Source: Lysinibacillus sp. ZYM-1 (lineage in GTDB: Bacteria; Bacillota; Bacilli; Bacillales_A; Planococcaceae). Taken from it: DNA of 64,000 nt. This document shows, in pieces, positions 53,395 to 62,354 of the stretch. How positions within the stretch are numbered: position 1 is the first letter of the stretch; the number at the start of each line of letters is the position of its first letter. The stretch spans positions 248,001 through 312,000 of the forward strand of contig NZ_KQ465106.1 in NCBI RefSeq assembly GCF_001308875.1, written 5' to 3'. The notes beneath the pieces were generated by a model. That model ran no database searches. It saw only the letters and a list, made by a program, of their open reading frames with translations, and was not told the origin of the DNA. Both the position numbers and the translations under genes were made by a program.

Positions 53395-54729
53395 TTATGG
53401 CTGTACCTCTGTTATGACGGGTGCACTAATTCGTAGAGGTCGAACCTCAAGATAATGGATCTGATGTCCTTGCTGTTCATAGATACTGAAGATATAGGGA
53501 GCAAGCTCTATATTTGTGGACGCTTTTATACCATTATTCACGGTTAAGAACCAACCACCTAAAGTTTCAACTTCCTCAGCCTCTAATGTAATATTTAGTA
53601 GATTTTCAACATCTTCCACAAGCATTTTTGCATTTAATATATAATGGTTTTCAGTGATTTTACGAATATCCGCAATTTCATCATCGTCAAATTCATCACG
53701 AATTTCGCCAACAATTTCTTCTAAAATATCTTCAACTGTTACTAGACCAGATGTCCCACCGTATTCATCCATTAAAATGGCCATATGGATACGTTCTTTT
53801 TGCATGCGTACGAGTAATTCTTGAATAGGGATGGTTTCTATTACGCGAATGACTGGATTAATGAAATCTTCGATAATTAATGTATCGTCTGTAAGTTTTT
53901 CAAGTAAACCGTGCGTAAATAGTTCTTTGGCATTGATAAATCCTAAGATATTGTCGCGGTCACCCTCATAAATAGGGTAACGTGTATATTTTTCAGCAGC
54001 AAAATGATGAATGATACTCGTAAACGTGTCATTTCGTTCTATCCCAACAATTTCTGTTCGGGGAACCATGATTTCCCGAGCAATACGTTCATCAAACTCA
54101 AAGACGTTATTCACATATTTGAGCTCTGTTTTATTGATTTCACCACTTTTAAAGCTTTCAGACATCAATAATCTTAATTCTTCCTCTGTATGTGAAAGCT
54201 CATGTTCACTTGCTGGCTTCATACCGAATAAACCGATCAAAACCCGTGCTGAGCCGTTCAAGAACCAAATAAATGGGTACATGATTTTATAGAAAAACAT
54301 AATGGGCTTCGCGAAAAGAAGGGTAATCGTTTCAGCCTTTTGAATAGCTGCCGTTTTTGGGGCTAGTTCGCCGACAACAACATGTAAAAACGTTGCGATT
54401 GCAAAGGCTGAACCAATGGTAAAGATCGTCATATATTTATCTGAAATGCCAATCATTTCAAATAGCGGGTGAAGCATAAATTCAAAGGTCTTTTCACCAA
54501 CCATACCAATACCAAGAGCTGTTACTGTAATTCCTAATTGACAGGCAGACAAATATTCATCTAAATGATTGACAACTTGTTTGGCAGCAATGGCTTTTTT
54601 ATTGCCCTCTGCAATAAGCTGTTCAAGTCTTGAGGAACGTACCTTTACAATGGCGAATTCTGTTGCCACGAAAAAACCTGTTAAAGCTAATAAAATGGTA
54701 AAAATGGATAAGTTTATAATGGTCTCCAA
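53395..54729 (-). CDS. CorC/CNNM-type membrane protein (MpfA/YhdP-like metal efflux)
   Basis: A 444-residue protein. A DUF21/CNNM membrane domain (about 1-170, four helices, with [23 protein letters not shown]) is followed by two CBS domains (about 205-330) and a CorC_HlyC domain (from [16 protein letters not shown]). B. subtilis relatives (MpfA/YhdP) export Mg2+; that role is inferred here. The start is unclear: TTG at 54729, or CTG at 54750 seven codons upstream, which lies at normal distance from AGGAGG. A hairpin lies between the site and the TTG. It follows a MerR gene, as yhdP lies beside yhdQ. Confidence 0.92.
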   Translation of the reverse strand: METIINLSIFTILLALTGFFVATEFAIVKVRSSRLEQLIAEGNKKAIAAKQVVNHLDEYLSACQLGITVTALGIGMVGEKTFEFMLHPLFEMIGISDKYMTIFTIGSAFAIATFLHVVVGELAPKTAAIQKAETITLLFAKPIMFFYKIMYPFIWFLNGSARVLIGLFGMKPASEHELSHTEEELRLLMSESFKSGEINKTELKYVNNVFEFDERIAREIMVPRTEIVGIERNDTFTSIIHHFAAEKYTRYPIYEGDRDNILGFINAKELFTHGLLEKLTDDTLIIEDFINPVIRVIETIPIQELLVRMQKERIHMAILMDEYGGTSGLVTVEDILEEIVGEIRDEFDDDEIADIRKITENHYILNAKMLVEDVENLLNITLEAEEVETLGGWFLTVNNGIKASTNIELAPYIFSIYEQQGHQIHYLEVRPLRISAPVITEVQP

Positions 54730-54734
54730 ATAGT

Positions 54735-54754
54735 CGTTCTGTAAAAACAGAACG
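54735..54754 (-). promoter_or_regulatory. Hairpin between ribosome site and TTG start of the CorC-like gene
   Basis: CGTTCTG pairs perfectly with CAGAACG around a 6-base loop. It lies directly after AGGAGGTG (54756-54763, minus strand) and six bases before the TTG at 54729. Confidence 0.6.
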
Positions 54755-54761
54755 TCACCTC

Positions 54762-55166
54762 CTAATTATGAATAAGTAAAAGTAAGGATTGCATTAATGC
54801 AATACTTTCAGGCGAAACATTTTTCTTAATGGTTTCAATTTTTTTATAATCTTGCTCGTTCATTTGTTCTAGCAGAGAAGCTACATCATGCTCTAAATCT
54901 TGCATTTTTAAACGAAGCATTTGTACATCGATTTCTTCATAGGGTGTGATATTTAATTCATGTTGGATTTCCACAAGTGATAGCCCCTGTTGTTTGCGCT
55001 GTTCAATAAATTGAAGTCGTTCAATCATGGCGGGATCATAGTAGCGATAATTTGTTGCAGAACGTTCGGCATCCAACAAGCCAATATTTGTATAATAATC
55101 AATTGTTCGTTTAGTAATACCTGTTTTTTCAGCAAGTTCGCCAATTTTTAATTTCTCTGTCCCAAT
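54762..55166 (-). CDS. MerR-family regulator (YhdQ/CueR-like), apparent ATT start
   Basis: A 134-residue regulator. The winged HTH (KLKIGELAEKTGITKRTIDYY) and second helix (NYRYYDPAMIERLQFIEQRKQQGLSLVEI) are typical MerR. A coiled-coil dimer helix (VQMLRLKMQDLEHDVASLLEQMNE) follows. No metal-binding cysteines are present, so the effector is unclear. The only start that fits GGAGG (seven bases) in this frame is ATT at 55166; the TTG one base away is out of frame. It is 32 bases upstream of the CorC-like gene. Confidence 0.87.
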   Translation of the reverse strand: MGTEKLKIGELAEKTGITKRTIDYYTNIGLLDAERSATNYRYYDPAMIERLQFIEQRKQQGLSLVEIQHELNITPYEEIDVQMLRLKMQDLEHDVASLLEQMNEQDYKKIETIKKNVSPESIALMQSLLLLIHN

Positions 55167-55180
55167 GCAAACACCTCCAA

Positions 55181-55216
55181 ACCATCACGTTATACTTTTG
55201 ATTATAACGTGATGGT
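55181..55216 (-). promoter_or_regulatory. 14-bp-arm dyad over the MerR promoter
   Basis: ACCATCACGTTATA (55181-55194) and TATAACGTGATGGT (55203-55216) are perfect complements with an 8-bp spacer. On the minus strand a promoter TTGAAT (55225-55230), 18 bases, TATAAT (55201-55206) overlaps it. The dyad covers the -10 and the transcript start, so it is probably where MerR acts on its own operon. Confidence 0.75.
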
Positions 55217-55270
55217 TTTATATTATTCAAATGATAGCCTCCGATATTTCAAAATTGTAAGACTTCTTAA

Positions 55271-55311
55271 AAAAAATAACGTTTCTGCCAGTTTTTATGG
55301 CAGAAACGTTA
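55271..55311 (-). terminator. Terminator of the lipoprotein gene
   Basis: AATAACGTTTCTGCC pairs with GGCAGAAACGTTATT around a short loop, followed on the minus strand by TTTTTT. Confidence 0.93.
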
Positions 55312-55812
55312 TTAGTTTAATGAAAGTAAATAGGTATCGTATAGATGATGGAGTGCTTTTTCTCCATTTTTTTGTAAGAGAATTTCATTGTTATTCATAA
55401 CCGTCACATTAGTCTGAGAGCTATCAAATTTATCATCGTTTATTTTACATGTAATGGTTACAACACCTGATTCAGCAAGCTTTTCTTTCAACTCATCATT
55501 CCATGGTTGATCAGAAAATAGTGGGGGTTGCCAGGTGCCTCTCACATGAAGCTCATTTTTTTCAGGGTCATAATCCCAGCGTATGTCACGTAAAATAGTT
55601 TTAAATAGGTCATTAACCGTAAAAGATGTATCTTTATAGTTAATGTCTAAAGCGCGTATTGCATGTACATCTCGACTAACTGCACTAGCTGCAGAGTTTG
55701 CCGCTGTGTTGATGCCTGAAGCCGCATCTTTAATTTCTGATAATCGATCACCACAGCCTGTCAGTAGGGCGAATATGCATGTCATACTAGCTATTTTTGT
55801 CATCCATTTCAC
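55312..55812 (-). CDS. Uncharacterised lipoprotein
   Basis: A 166-residue protein. The signal peptide ends in the lipobox LLTGC with C20. An Ala/Ser-rich helix (IKDAASGINTAANSAASAV) is followed by a domain with IRWDYDPEKNELHVRGTWQPPLF. The function is unknown. GGAGGGAC precedes the ATG. Confidence 0.8.
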   Translation of the reverse strand: MKWMTKIASMTCIFALLTGCGDRLSEIKDAASGINTAANSAASAVSRDVHAIRALDINYKDTSFTVNDLFKTILRDIRWDYDPEKNELHVRGTWQPPLFSDQPWNDELKEKLAESGVVTITCKINDDKFDSSQTNVTVMNNNEILLQKNGEKALHHLYDTYLLSLN

Positions 55813-56001
55813 AAGTAGTCCCTCCAGTCTAGCAAGTTGTTATTACTATCTTATCGAAAAGAAAAATACGAAGAAAGGGCATGAAAGCGGTAGATTGTGA
55901 CGGTTTTGCAACGATGCGACTTCCACTCGATTGTTCAGCATTTGGGAAGTATAAGAGTCTGAAAATTTAGTAAAAAACAAGAAGAAAGGGAGCGGTTTGT
56001 G

Positions 56002-56130
56002 ATGAAAATTAATGATGAAATTCTGGATCGTTTAGGAACTTATTTTGTTTATCATGCTGTCTATGATACGTATGGCATTACCTTTGAAAATTTTGTGGAG
56101 CGTTGGTTACGGGGAATTCTGGAGGTATAG
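56002..56130 (+). CDS. Small 42-aa protein
   Basis: A 42-residue product (MKINDEILDRLGTYFVYHAV ... VERWLRGILEV), acidic and aromatic, with no membrane segment. GGGAGCGG lies about seven bases before the GTG-ATG start, and a terminator follows 87 bases after the stop. The Tyr/Phe/His-rich middle is unusual. No family known to me. Confidence 0.6.
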   Translation: MKINDEILDRLGTYFVYHAVYDTYGITFENFVERWLRGILEV

Positions 56131-56216
56131 TGAAAAATAATGAGGCTTCACCGTCATTACGTTCTATTTTTTGAGCTGCTCGTCAAAAAATAATGACATC
56201 CGCCGAATGCAAATAA

Positions 56217-56250
56217 AAGAGTCGTGTTCTTTGTCTGAACACGACTCTAC
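56217..56250. terminator. Bidirectional terminator
   Basis: AGAGTCGTGTTC pairs with GAACACGACTCT around a 7-base loop, with T-rich flanks on both strands. Confidence 0.88.
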
Positions 56251-56251
56251 T

Positions 56252-56824
56252 TTATTTGAAATAATTTGTGATAAATTGATTGGCTTCTTGCCAGTTATAA
56301 ACCCTTACAACATTGTCTGGAACAGTAAGACGATTATAAGGCGTATCAAATAACACCACAGGTATTTTTAGCTCTTCAGCTAGCATAACCGCATTATCGT
56401 GTTTATCCTCAAAGAAAGCTTCTACATGATGCTTTTTTGCAACGGCTAACTTATCATGGCTACCTAAGAGCTCGATATGGTCATAAGGAATAGCCTGAGT
56501 ATTAAACCAATTTACAGTAATGTCTGCTACATTTTCGCCCCGTGCAGAAATATAGTAGAGCTCAAAATTACTTTTCCATGCAGTTAGAATATTCTTTGCA
56601 TCTTTTGCCACTTCTGAAACTTCGTACATATAAGGCTCATTTTCCTTAAACCATGTATTAAATGCACTTCGATCAACGGGGTGTGGGAAGGCCGATAAAA
56701 AATCATATTCACATACATCATCAAGCGTAATATTTACGTTGTATTGTTTATTAATATGTGGAATGAGTGTACTTGGACATGTTACAGTCCCATCAATATC
56801 AATACCAAAGCGGGGCTTTTTCAT
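56252..56824 (-). CDS. yqfW: 5'(3')-deoxyribonucleotidase-like HAD phosphatase (YqfW-like)
   Basis: A 190-residue HAD-superfamily protein. D9-I-D11-G-T-V is the catalytic motif, with YYISARGE (motif II) and FFEDKHDNA (motif IV). The sequence and position beside ispG match B. subtilis YqfW. The substrate is unproven. GGAGG precedes the ATG; ispG is 12 bases upstream, so they share a transcript. Confidence 0.9.
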   Translation of the reverse strand: MKKPRFGIDIDGTVTCPSTLIPHINKQYNVNITLDDVCEYDFLSAFPHPVDRSAFNTWFKENEPYMYEVSEVAKDAKNILTAWKSNFELYYISARGENVADITVNWFNTQAIPYDHIELLGSHDKLAVAKKHHVEAFFEDKHDNAVMLAEELKIPVVLFDTPYNRLTVPDNVVRVYNWQEANQFITNYFK

Positions 56825-56836
56825 GTTAGTACCTCC

Positions 56837-57952
56837 TTAGGCATTCGCTTTTTGTGCTTCTTCTGCTGCGCGTTTTTCTTCCATTTCTGCCGCTAATTTA
56901 TCAATTTCTTTTTTCAACTCTTCAACCATTGTTTCTTCAGGGACTTTACGAACCGTTTTCCCTTTCATGAATAGTAAACCTTCACCACGAGCACCAGCAA
57001 TACCAATATCGGCTTCACGTGCTTCACCAGGTCCGTTTACCGCACAGCCTAATACTGCTACCTTTAAAGGTACTTTCAATTTAGAAATATACTCTTCTAC
57101 TTCATTGGCAATGGAAATTAAATCAATCTCAATGCGTCCACATGTTGGACAAGAAATCAGTGTTGCCATATTAGAAGCTAGACCAAAAGATTTTAATAGT
57201 TCACGTGCTACTTTTACTTCCTCTACAGGGTCAGCTGATAGTGAAATACGTAATGTGTTACCAATCCCTTTTGAAAGGATGGCTCCTAGTCCAGCTGCTG
57301 ACTTTACGGTACCAGCAAATAGCGTACCTGATTCTGTTATACCTAAATGAAGCGGGTAATTAAAGGCCTTAGAAGCTTTTTCATAGGCTTCAATGGCAAG
57401 ATTTACGTCCGATGCCTTCATCGATACGATAATATCGTGGAAGTCCAAGTCTTCCAAGATTTTAATATGGTGAAGCGCAGACTCAACCATACCATCGGCT
57501 GTTGGATAACCGTATTTTTCTAAAATATGACGCTCTAAGGAACCAGCGTTTACACCAATACGGATTGGAATACCTTTTGCTTTAGCTGCATTCACGACAG
57601 CTTCTACTTTCTCTTTACGACCAATATTACCTGGGTTAATACGTACTTTATCGATACCATTTTCAATGGCTTTTAATGCTAATCTATAGTCAAAATGAAT
57701 ATCAGCTACTAATGGTATATGGATACGTTTTTTGATTTCGGCAATCGCATCTGCTGCACGTTCATCCGGAACTGCAACACGAACTATTTGACAGCCTGCT
57801 TCTTCAAGTCGAAGAATTTCTGCAACTGTTGCTTCTACATCATGTGTTTTCGTTGTACACATACTTTGAATGAATAATTCATTACTACCACCAATTGTTA
57901 AGTTACCGACACATACAGGACGTGTATTTGAACGGTGACAAATTTCACTCAT
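56837..57952 (-). CDS. ispG: 4-hydroxy-3-methylbut-2-enyl diphosphate synthase
   Basis: A 371-residue iron-sulfur enzyme, the penultimate MEP pathway step. The TIM barrel includes [20 protein letters not shown] and [10 protein letters not shown]. Cluster cysteines are in LISCPTCGR and [11 protein letters not shown]. The C-terminal 25 residues ([17 protein letters not shown]) form a charged tail. GGAG precedes the ATG. With ispH in the same window, both iron-sulfur steps of the pathway are present. Confidence 0.97.
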   Translation of the reverse strand: MSEICHRSNTRPVCVGNLTIGGSNELFIQSMCTTKTHDVEATVAEILRLEEAGCQIVRVAVPDERAADAIAEIKKRIHIPLVADIHFDYRLALKAIENGIDKVRINPGNIGRKEKVEAVVNAAKAKGIPIRIGVNAGSLERHILEKYGYPTADGMVESALHHIKILEDLDFHDIIVSMKASDVNLAIEAYEKASKAFNYPLHLGITESGTLFAGTVKSAAGLGAILSKGIGNTLRISLSADPVEEVKVARELLKSFGLASNMATLISCPTCGRIEIDLISIANEVEEYISKLKVPLKVAVLGCAVNGPGEAREADIGIAGARGEGLLFMKGKTVRKVPEETMVEELKKEIDKLAAEMEEKRAAEEAQKANA

Positions 57953-58048
57953 TAACTTTCTCTCCTTTTCGGGCCACTATTTTCAGCCGTCACTGTCATT
58001 TATTTTAGCAGTGTAAGAAAATAAGGACAAGGAAGAAACGCTAACTTT

Positions 58049-58393
58049 TCATTTTCCACATTTGTTTTCAAATTCAAATGTAAGCGGAAGCTTAATATTT
58101 TCACCAGGAATTAGTTCCTGTAATTGTAAGTGTGGGTTTAAGTTGTAAAATAGTTGTAAGCGTTCTGGAAAGGTCATGGGAACTTTTGCAGGGTGTAGAG
58201 CAAATAAACTATGAATAGTATCTCCTTCAATTGTTTGTACCGTGATATAATTTGGCTCACGCTGTTGTGCACAAAGGCCGTTTTCTGTATTTTTTTTCTG
58301 TATAGATGTAAGTGGTATGGACCCCTCCGTTAAATCTACTTTCACGACAAAAGCGATTACGATGATGATCGCTGTTAATAGGAATGCCCGCAA
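58049..58393 (-). CDS. yqfZ: YqfZ-like exported LysM-type protein
   Basis: A 114-residue protein with an N-terminal membrane/export helix (residues 3-17). A LysM-like segment follows: ITVQTIEGDTIHSLFALHP, then FYNLNPHLQLQELIPGENIKLPL. Position upstream of ispG matches B. subtilis yqfZ. Peptidoglycan binding is likely but not proven. GGAGGGG precedes the ATG. One Cys in the middle and one near the end may form a disulfide. Confidence 0.78.
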   Translation of the reverse strand: MRAFLLTAIIIVIAFVVKVDLTEGSIPLTSIQKKNTENGLCAQQREPNYITVQTIEGDTIHSLFALHPAKVPMTFPERLQLFYNLNPHLQLQELIPGENIKLPLTFEFENKCGK

Positions 58394-58445
58394 AAAATCC
58401 CCTCCTTTTCTACACTATATTTAGGAGAGGGGGGATTCATGCATA

Positions 58446-58964
58446 TTATTTTGACATTGGTTGTTTTGGATATTTTGTAAAGGACACAATTAATAGAACG
58501 ATGGTTAGTAATAAAGAGAAAACAGAGATTATGCTACTGTTAATTGGTAAATAGTCTGCTAGCATCGACAGTAATGTTGCCCAAGTGATGGCAAACGTTG
58601 TTGTCCGCCAAATATGACGGTATTCCCCACGACGCTTCATGACTTTTAAGATAAATAAACCAGCTAAGGCATAGAGGGCAATTTGTGCAAAAATCAGCAT
58701 GCTTGTAAAGACAAAAAGCATTAAGAACGTGAACGGATATAAGAGCCACTTAATGCCATCTATGTATTCAGTTAAACCATTTAAACTGTTCATATCAAAC
58801 GTATCAACAGACATACCTGCTGCAAACCGCCCTAAAGAGAATACGGTTACAAGGGTAATGAGTAGAAAAGTATATTGAATAACTTTTCCGATAGGTAGTA
58901 AACGATAGGCTGCTAGTTTTTTGGGATGAATGAGACTATCGATAAAAAGCTGTGAGTGTTTCAT
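58446..58964 (-). CDS. yqgB: DUF1189 membrane protein (YqgB-like)
   Basis: A 172-residue membrane protein with four or five helices. It starts with MKHSQLFIDSLIHPKKLAAYR, the DUF1189 opening. The second half holds two paired helices (TFAITWATLLSMLADYLP; IISVFSLLLTIVLLIVSF). Position between yqfZ and yqgC/sodA matches B. subtilis yqgB. Function unknown. GGAGGAG precedes the ATG. Confidence 0.82.
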   Translation of the reverse strand: MKHSQLFIDSLIHPKKLAAYRLLPIGKVIQYTFLLITLVTVFSLGRFAAGMSVDTFDMNSLNGLTEYIDGIKWLLYPFTFLMLFVFTSMLIFAQIALYALAGLFILKVMKRRGEYRHIWRTTTFAITWATLLSMLADYLPINSSIISVFSLLLTIVLLIVSFTKYPKQPMSK

Positions 58965-59158
58965 ACTATATCTCCTCCAATCGATATTTTAACATGTTCA
59001 AAGAGTACAGGGTATGAAAGAAGTATAAATGAAGAGAGACTTGATGATAAAATGTTAACATTATGTAAAGAAGTTAAAGGATTTCTTTACTTTTTGTTTG
59101 TAATCAATTAAAGATTAGAAATAGAGTAGTAGAGACGTAGGAATTGGAGCGAAAACAA

Positions 59159-60790
59159 TTGACAATAGATTGGCAAAGCATACTCTTTCAGTTTTTAGGT
59201 GGGTTAGGAGTCTTTTTATTTTCCATTAAATTCATGGGTGATGGGCTTCAGAAATCAGCGGATGATCGGTTACGCGAATGGTTAAATCGCTTTACAACTA
59301 ACCCAATCATGGGAGTCTTAGTGGGCATATTTGTTACGATTTGCATTCAGTCAAGTTCTGCAACGACAGTCATAACTGTAGGGTTAGTGAGTGCCGGATT
59401 TTTAACGCTACGTCAAGCAATCGGCGTGATTATGGGGGCAAATATTGGTACAACCATTACAGCATTTATTATTGGCATTAATATTGGTATCTATTTTTAT
59501 CCCTTGTTGGCAATTGGTGCAGGCTGTTTATTTTTCTTGAAAAAAGCAACATATCAGCATATCGGTCAAATTCTTTTTGGCTTTGGTGGTTTATTTTTAG
59601 GGCTAGAGTTGATGAGTGCTAGTATGCAGTCGCTACATCAACTTGCAGATTTTGCATCGTTAACGCTTCATTTAAGCAATCAACCAATTTTAGGGATATT
59701 TTTAGGCACCGTTTTTACCTTACTTGTACAAAGCTCTACGGCCACGGTCGGTGTACTACAAGGTTTATATGCTGAACATTTGATCGGTTTAAACAGTGCC
59801 TTACCAATTTTATTTGGTGAAAATATTGGCACGACCATTACAGCGGTATTAGCGTCACTAGGTGCTTCGATTTATGCGAAACGTGCAGCCGCTGCACATG
59901 TACTTTTTAATATTATTGGTACGTTTATTTTCATGCTATTCTTCACACCATTTATGCAATATGTTCAATGGGTAAGCGAGTTATTTCATTTAGAACCTCG
60001 TATGCAAATTGCGATTGCTCATGGCTCGTTCAATGTATTTAATATGATGATTCAATTGCCATTTATTGCAGGATTAGCAACCTTAGTAACGAAATTGCTA
60101 CCAGGACATGACGGCCATATTAATGTCACAACGAAACATTTAGATCCTTCTTTTATTGATTCTTCTCCAGCGATTGCGTTGGGTCAAGCCAAAGAGGAGG
60201 TATTACGAATGGGTGAACATGCTTTACGTGGTTTAGAAGAAACGTTTTTATACATGAAAACAGGTGAAGCTGAACACGTCCCTACAGTTTTACAATTAGA
60301 GGCTGGCCTCAATCATCTAGATAATGAAATTACCGATTATTTAGTCATGGTGTCTAAGCAGCCCCTTTCTCGTGCAGACTCAGTAAGACATCATACACTA
60401 TTAACAAATGTGCGAGACTTTGAACGTATTGGTGATCACTTTGAAAATATTTTAGAGCTTTTACAATATAAGGATCATCATGAAGTGAGCTTAAGTAAAT
60501 CTGCAAGACAAGATCTAATTGGCATGTTTAGTTTAGCTATAGAGGCTGTCCGTAAAAGTATACAGGCTTTAGATACAGCAAGCTTAAGTTTAGCTCAAGA
60601 AGTAACGGAGTTAGAAAGCTTGATAGATGATATGGAGGATAAACTTCGTCAGAAACATATTGCACGCTTGAATACCAATGAATGCAGTGGTGCTGCAGGA
60701 ATTGTCTATATGGACATTGTAAGTAACCTGGAGCGAATTGGTGACCATGCGGTAAATATTGCAGACTCTATTTTAGGCATTCGTCATTAA
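59159..60790 (+). CDS. Na/Pi-cotransporter family protein with PhoU-like tail
   Basis: A 543-residue protein. The membrane half (about 1-305) contains the two inverted QSSSA(T) repeats of the NptA/PNaS family: CIQSSSATTVITVGLVSAG and LVQSSTATVGVLQG. The C-terminal half has PhoU-like helices with NVRDFERIGDHFENI and SNLERIGDHAVNIAD. It is thought to move phosphate with sodium. The TTG at 59159 has GGAG nine bases upstream; a TTG at 59144 is less well placed. This gene is not in the B. subtilis order here. Confidence 0.9.
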   Translation: MTIDWQSILFQFLGGLGVFLFSIKFMGDGLQKSADDRLREWLNRFTTNPIMGVLVGIFVTICIQSSSATTVITVGLVSAGFLTLRQAIGVIMGANIGTTITAFIIGINIGIYFYPLLAIGAGCLFFLKKATYQHIGQILFGFGGLFLGLELMSASMQSLHQLADFASLTLHLSNQPILGIFLGTVFTLLVQSSTATVGVLQGLYAEHLIGLNSALPILFGENIGTTITAVLASLGASIYAKRAAAAHVLFNIIGTFIFMLFFTPFMQYVQWVSELFHLEPRMQIAIAHGSFNVFNMMIQLPFIAGLATLVTKLLPGHDGHINVTTKHLDPSFIDSSPAIALGQAKEEVLRMGEHALRGLEETFLYMKTGEAEHVPTVLQLEAGLNHLDNEITDYLVMVSKQPLSRADSVRHHTLLTNVRDFERIGDHFENILELLQYKDHHEVSLSKSARQDLIGMFSLAIEAVRKSIQALDTASLSLAQEVTELESLIDDMEDKLRQKHIARLNTNECSGAAGIVYMDIVSNLERIGDHAVNIADSILGIRH

Positions 60791-60857
60791 CTAGATGAAA
60801 CTTTTCACTTTGTTAGTTCGTATGAAAGACAACGTACGATAAAAGGAGAGAAACTTT

Positions 60858-61337
60858 ATGGAAGTTGTTGGCTGGATCTTAGTATTAGCCTGCTTTATTA
60901 TTTCATTTGTTGGTTTAGTCTATCCGATCATCCCAGGTGTCCTGTTTTTAGTAGGCGGATTTTTGCTATATGGTTTATTTTTCTCCTTCGCCGAGTTAAG
61001 CTGGTGGTTCTGGATTATTGAAATATTATTTGTAGTGCTGTTATTTGGTGCGGATACAGTGGCGAATGCATTTGGCATTAAAAAGTTTGGCGGCTCAAAC
61101 GCAGGAATGTGGGGAAGCACCATTGGATTATTAATTGGCCCATTCGTCATCCCCGTGGCTGGTATTCTAATTGGTCCATTTTTAGGGGCAGTCATTGCTG
61201 AATTAATAGTGGAGAAACGGACATTTAGTGAGGCTGTGAAAAGTGGTGTTGGCTCATTAATAGGCTTTTTAACCTCCACTATTGCTAAGGCTGTTATTCA
61301 AATTGTGATGATCATTGTATTTTATATCGCGATTTAA
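60858..61337 (+). CDS. yqgC: DUF456 membrane protein (YqgC-like)
   Basis: A 159-residue protein with four or five helices and Gly-rich turns ([29 protein letters not shown]), characteristic of DUF456. B. subtilis yqgC also precedes sodA. Function unknown. AAAGGAGAG precedes the ATG. Confidence 0.88.
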   Translation: MEVVGWILVLACFIISFVGLVYPIIPGVLFLVGGFLLYGLFFSFAELSWWFWIIEILFVVLLFGADTVANAFGIKKFGGSNAGMWGSTIGLLIGPFVIPVAGILIGPFLGAVIAELIVEKRTFSEAVKSGVGSLIGFLTSTIAKAVIQIVMIIVFYIAI

Positions 61338-61511
61338 TATTTACGTTTGAAGTTTAATGAATGGGACTAGTGGGTAAGATAGTAAACGTATTGGTTTTTC
61401 AGTCAAAAGGCTGAAATCTTCTAATTGAAGTATTTTTCGTTGAATGGTTTGACCAATTTTGATAATCTAATGATGTACTAAATATTTCTTATTTTAGGGA
61501 GGAACTTAACA

Positions 61512-62117
61512 ATGGCTTACGAATTACCACAATTAACTTACGCTTATGACGCATTAGAACCACATATCGATGCAAAAACAATGGAAATTCACCATTCTAA
61601 ACACCACAATACTTATGTAACAAACTTAAACGCAGCAGTAGAAGGAACTGAATTTGCTGAAAAAGACATTAACGACTTAATCGCAAACCTTGACGCTCTT
61701 CCAGCTGACAAACAAACTGCTGTACGCAACAACGGTGGCGGACATGCTAACCATACATTATTCTGGGAAGTAATCGCTCCTGGCGGTTCTAATACTCCAG
61801 TTGGTGATGTAGCAAAAGCAATCGATGCGAAATTCGGTTCTTTCGATGCTTTCAAAGAAGAATTTGCAAAAGCTGCTACAACTCGCTTCGGTTCAGGCTG
61901 GGCATGGTTAATCGTGGATGGTGACTCAGTAGCTGTTACGTCTACTCCAAACCAAGACTCTCCAGTAATGGAAGGTAAAAAACCAGTTCTAGGCTTAGAT
62001 GTTTGGGAACATGCATACTACTTAAACTACCAAAACCGTCGTCCAGATTATATCGGTGCATTCTGGAACGTAGTAAACTGGGATGTAGTAGAAGCTAAAT
62101 TCCAAGCTGCTAAATAA
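61512..62117 (+). CDS. sodA: Superoxide dismutase, manganese type
   Basis: A 201-residue enzyme converting superoxide to peroxide and oxygen. Metal ligands are H27, H81, D163 and H167 ([25 protein letters not shown]). The [10 protein letters not shown] and NQDSPVMEG signatures favour Mn over Fe. AGGGAGG precedes the ATG. Cytoplasmic, no signal peptide. Monocistronic with a strong terminator. Confidence 0.97.
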   Translation: MAYELPQLTYAYDALEPHIDAKTMEIHHSKHHNTYVTNLNAAVEGTEFAEKDINDLIANLDALPADKQTAVRNNGGGHANHTLFWEVIAPGGSNTPVGDVAKAIDAKFGSFDAFKEEFAKAATTRFGSGWAWLIVDGDSVAVTSTPNQDSPVMEGKKPVLGLDVWEHAYYLNYQNRRPDYIGAFWNVVNWDVVEAKFQAAK

Positions 62118-62131
62118 TTATTAATAGTAAA

Positions 62132-62172
62132 CGGCTATGCTAAGGTGAGGAATCACCGAGGCATAGCCTTTT
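62132..62172 (+). terminator. Terminator after sodA
   Basis: GGCTATGC pairs with GCATAGCC, with an inner GGTGA/TCACC stem, followed by TTTTTT. Confidence 0.92.
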
Positions 62173-62354
62173 TTATTGGATATAAATGCAAAAGAAAAGG
62201 ATAAAACAACTAGGGCAACCTTTCCACTTTATATACCGTCCAATAAATGATGTTTCCATAATAATTCTTAAGTGCATGCTTTCCTGTCAAACCTACGAAT
62301 GGTATACTAAGTATCGTGTATTGAAATGAACAAAAGATAAGGAGGGGAATACAT

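Noticed and set aside
61338..61511. Possible regulatory repeat before sodA (TGGTTTGACCA)
   Set aside because: The arms are only four bases and no clear -35/-10 pair frames them, so it is too weak to call.
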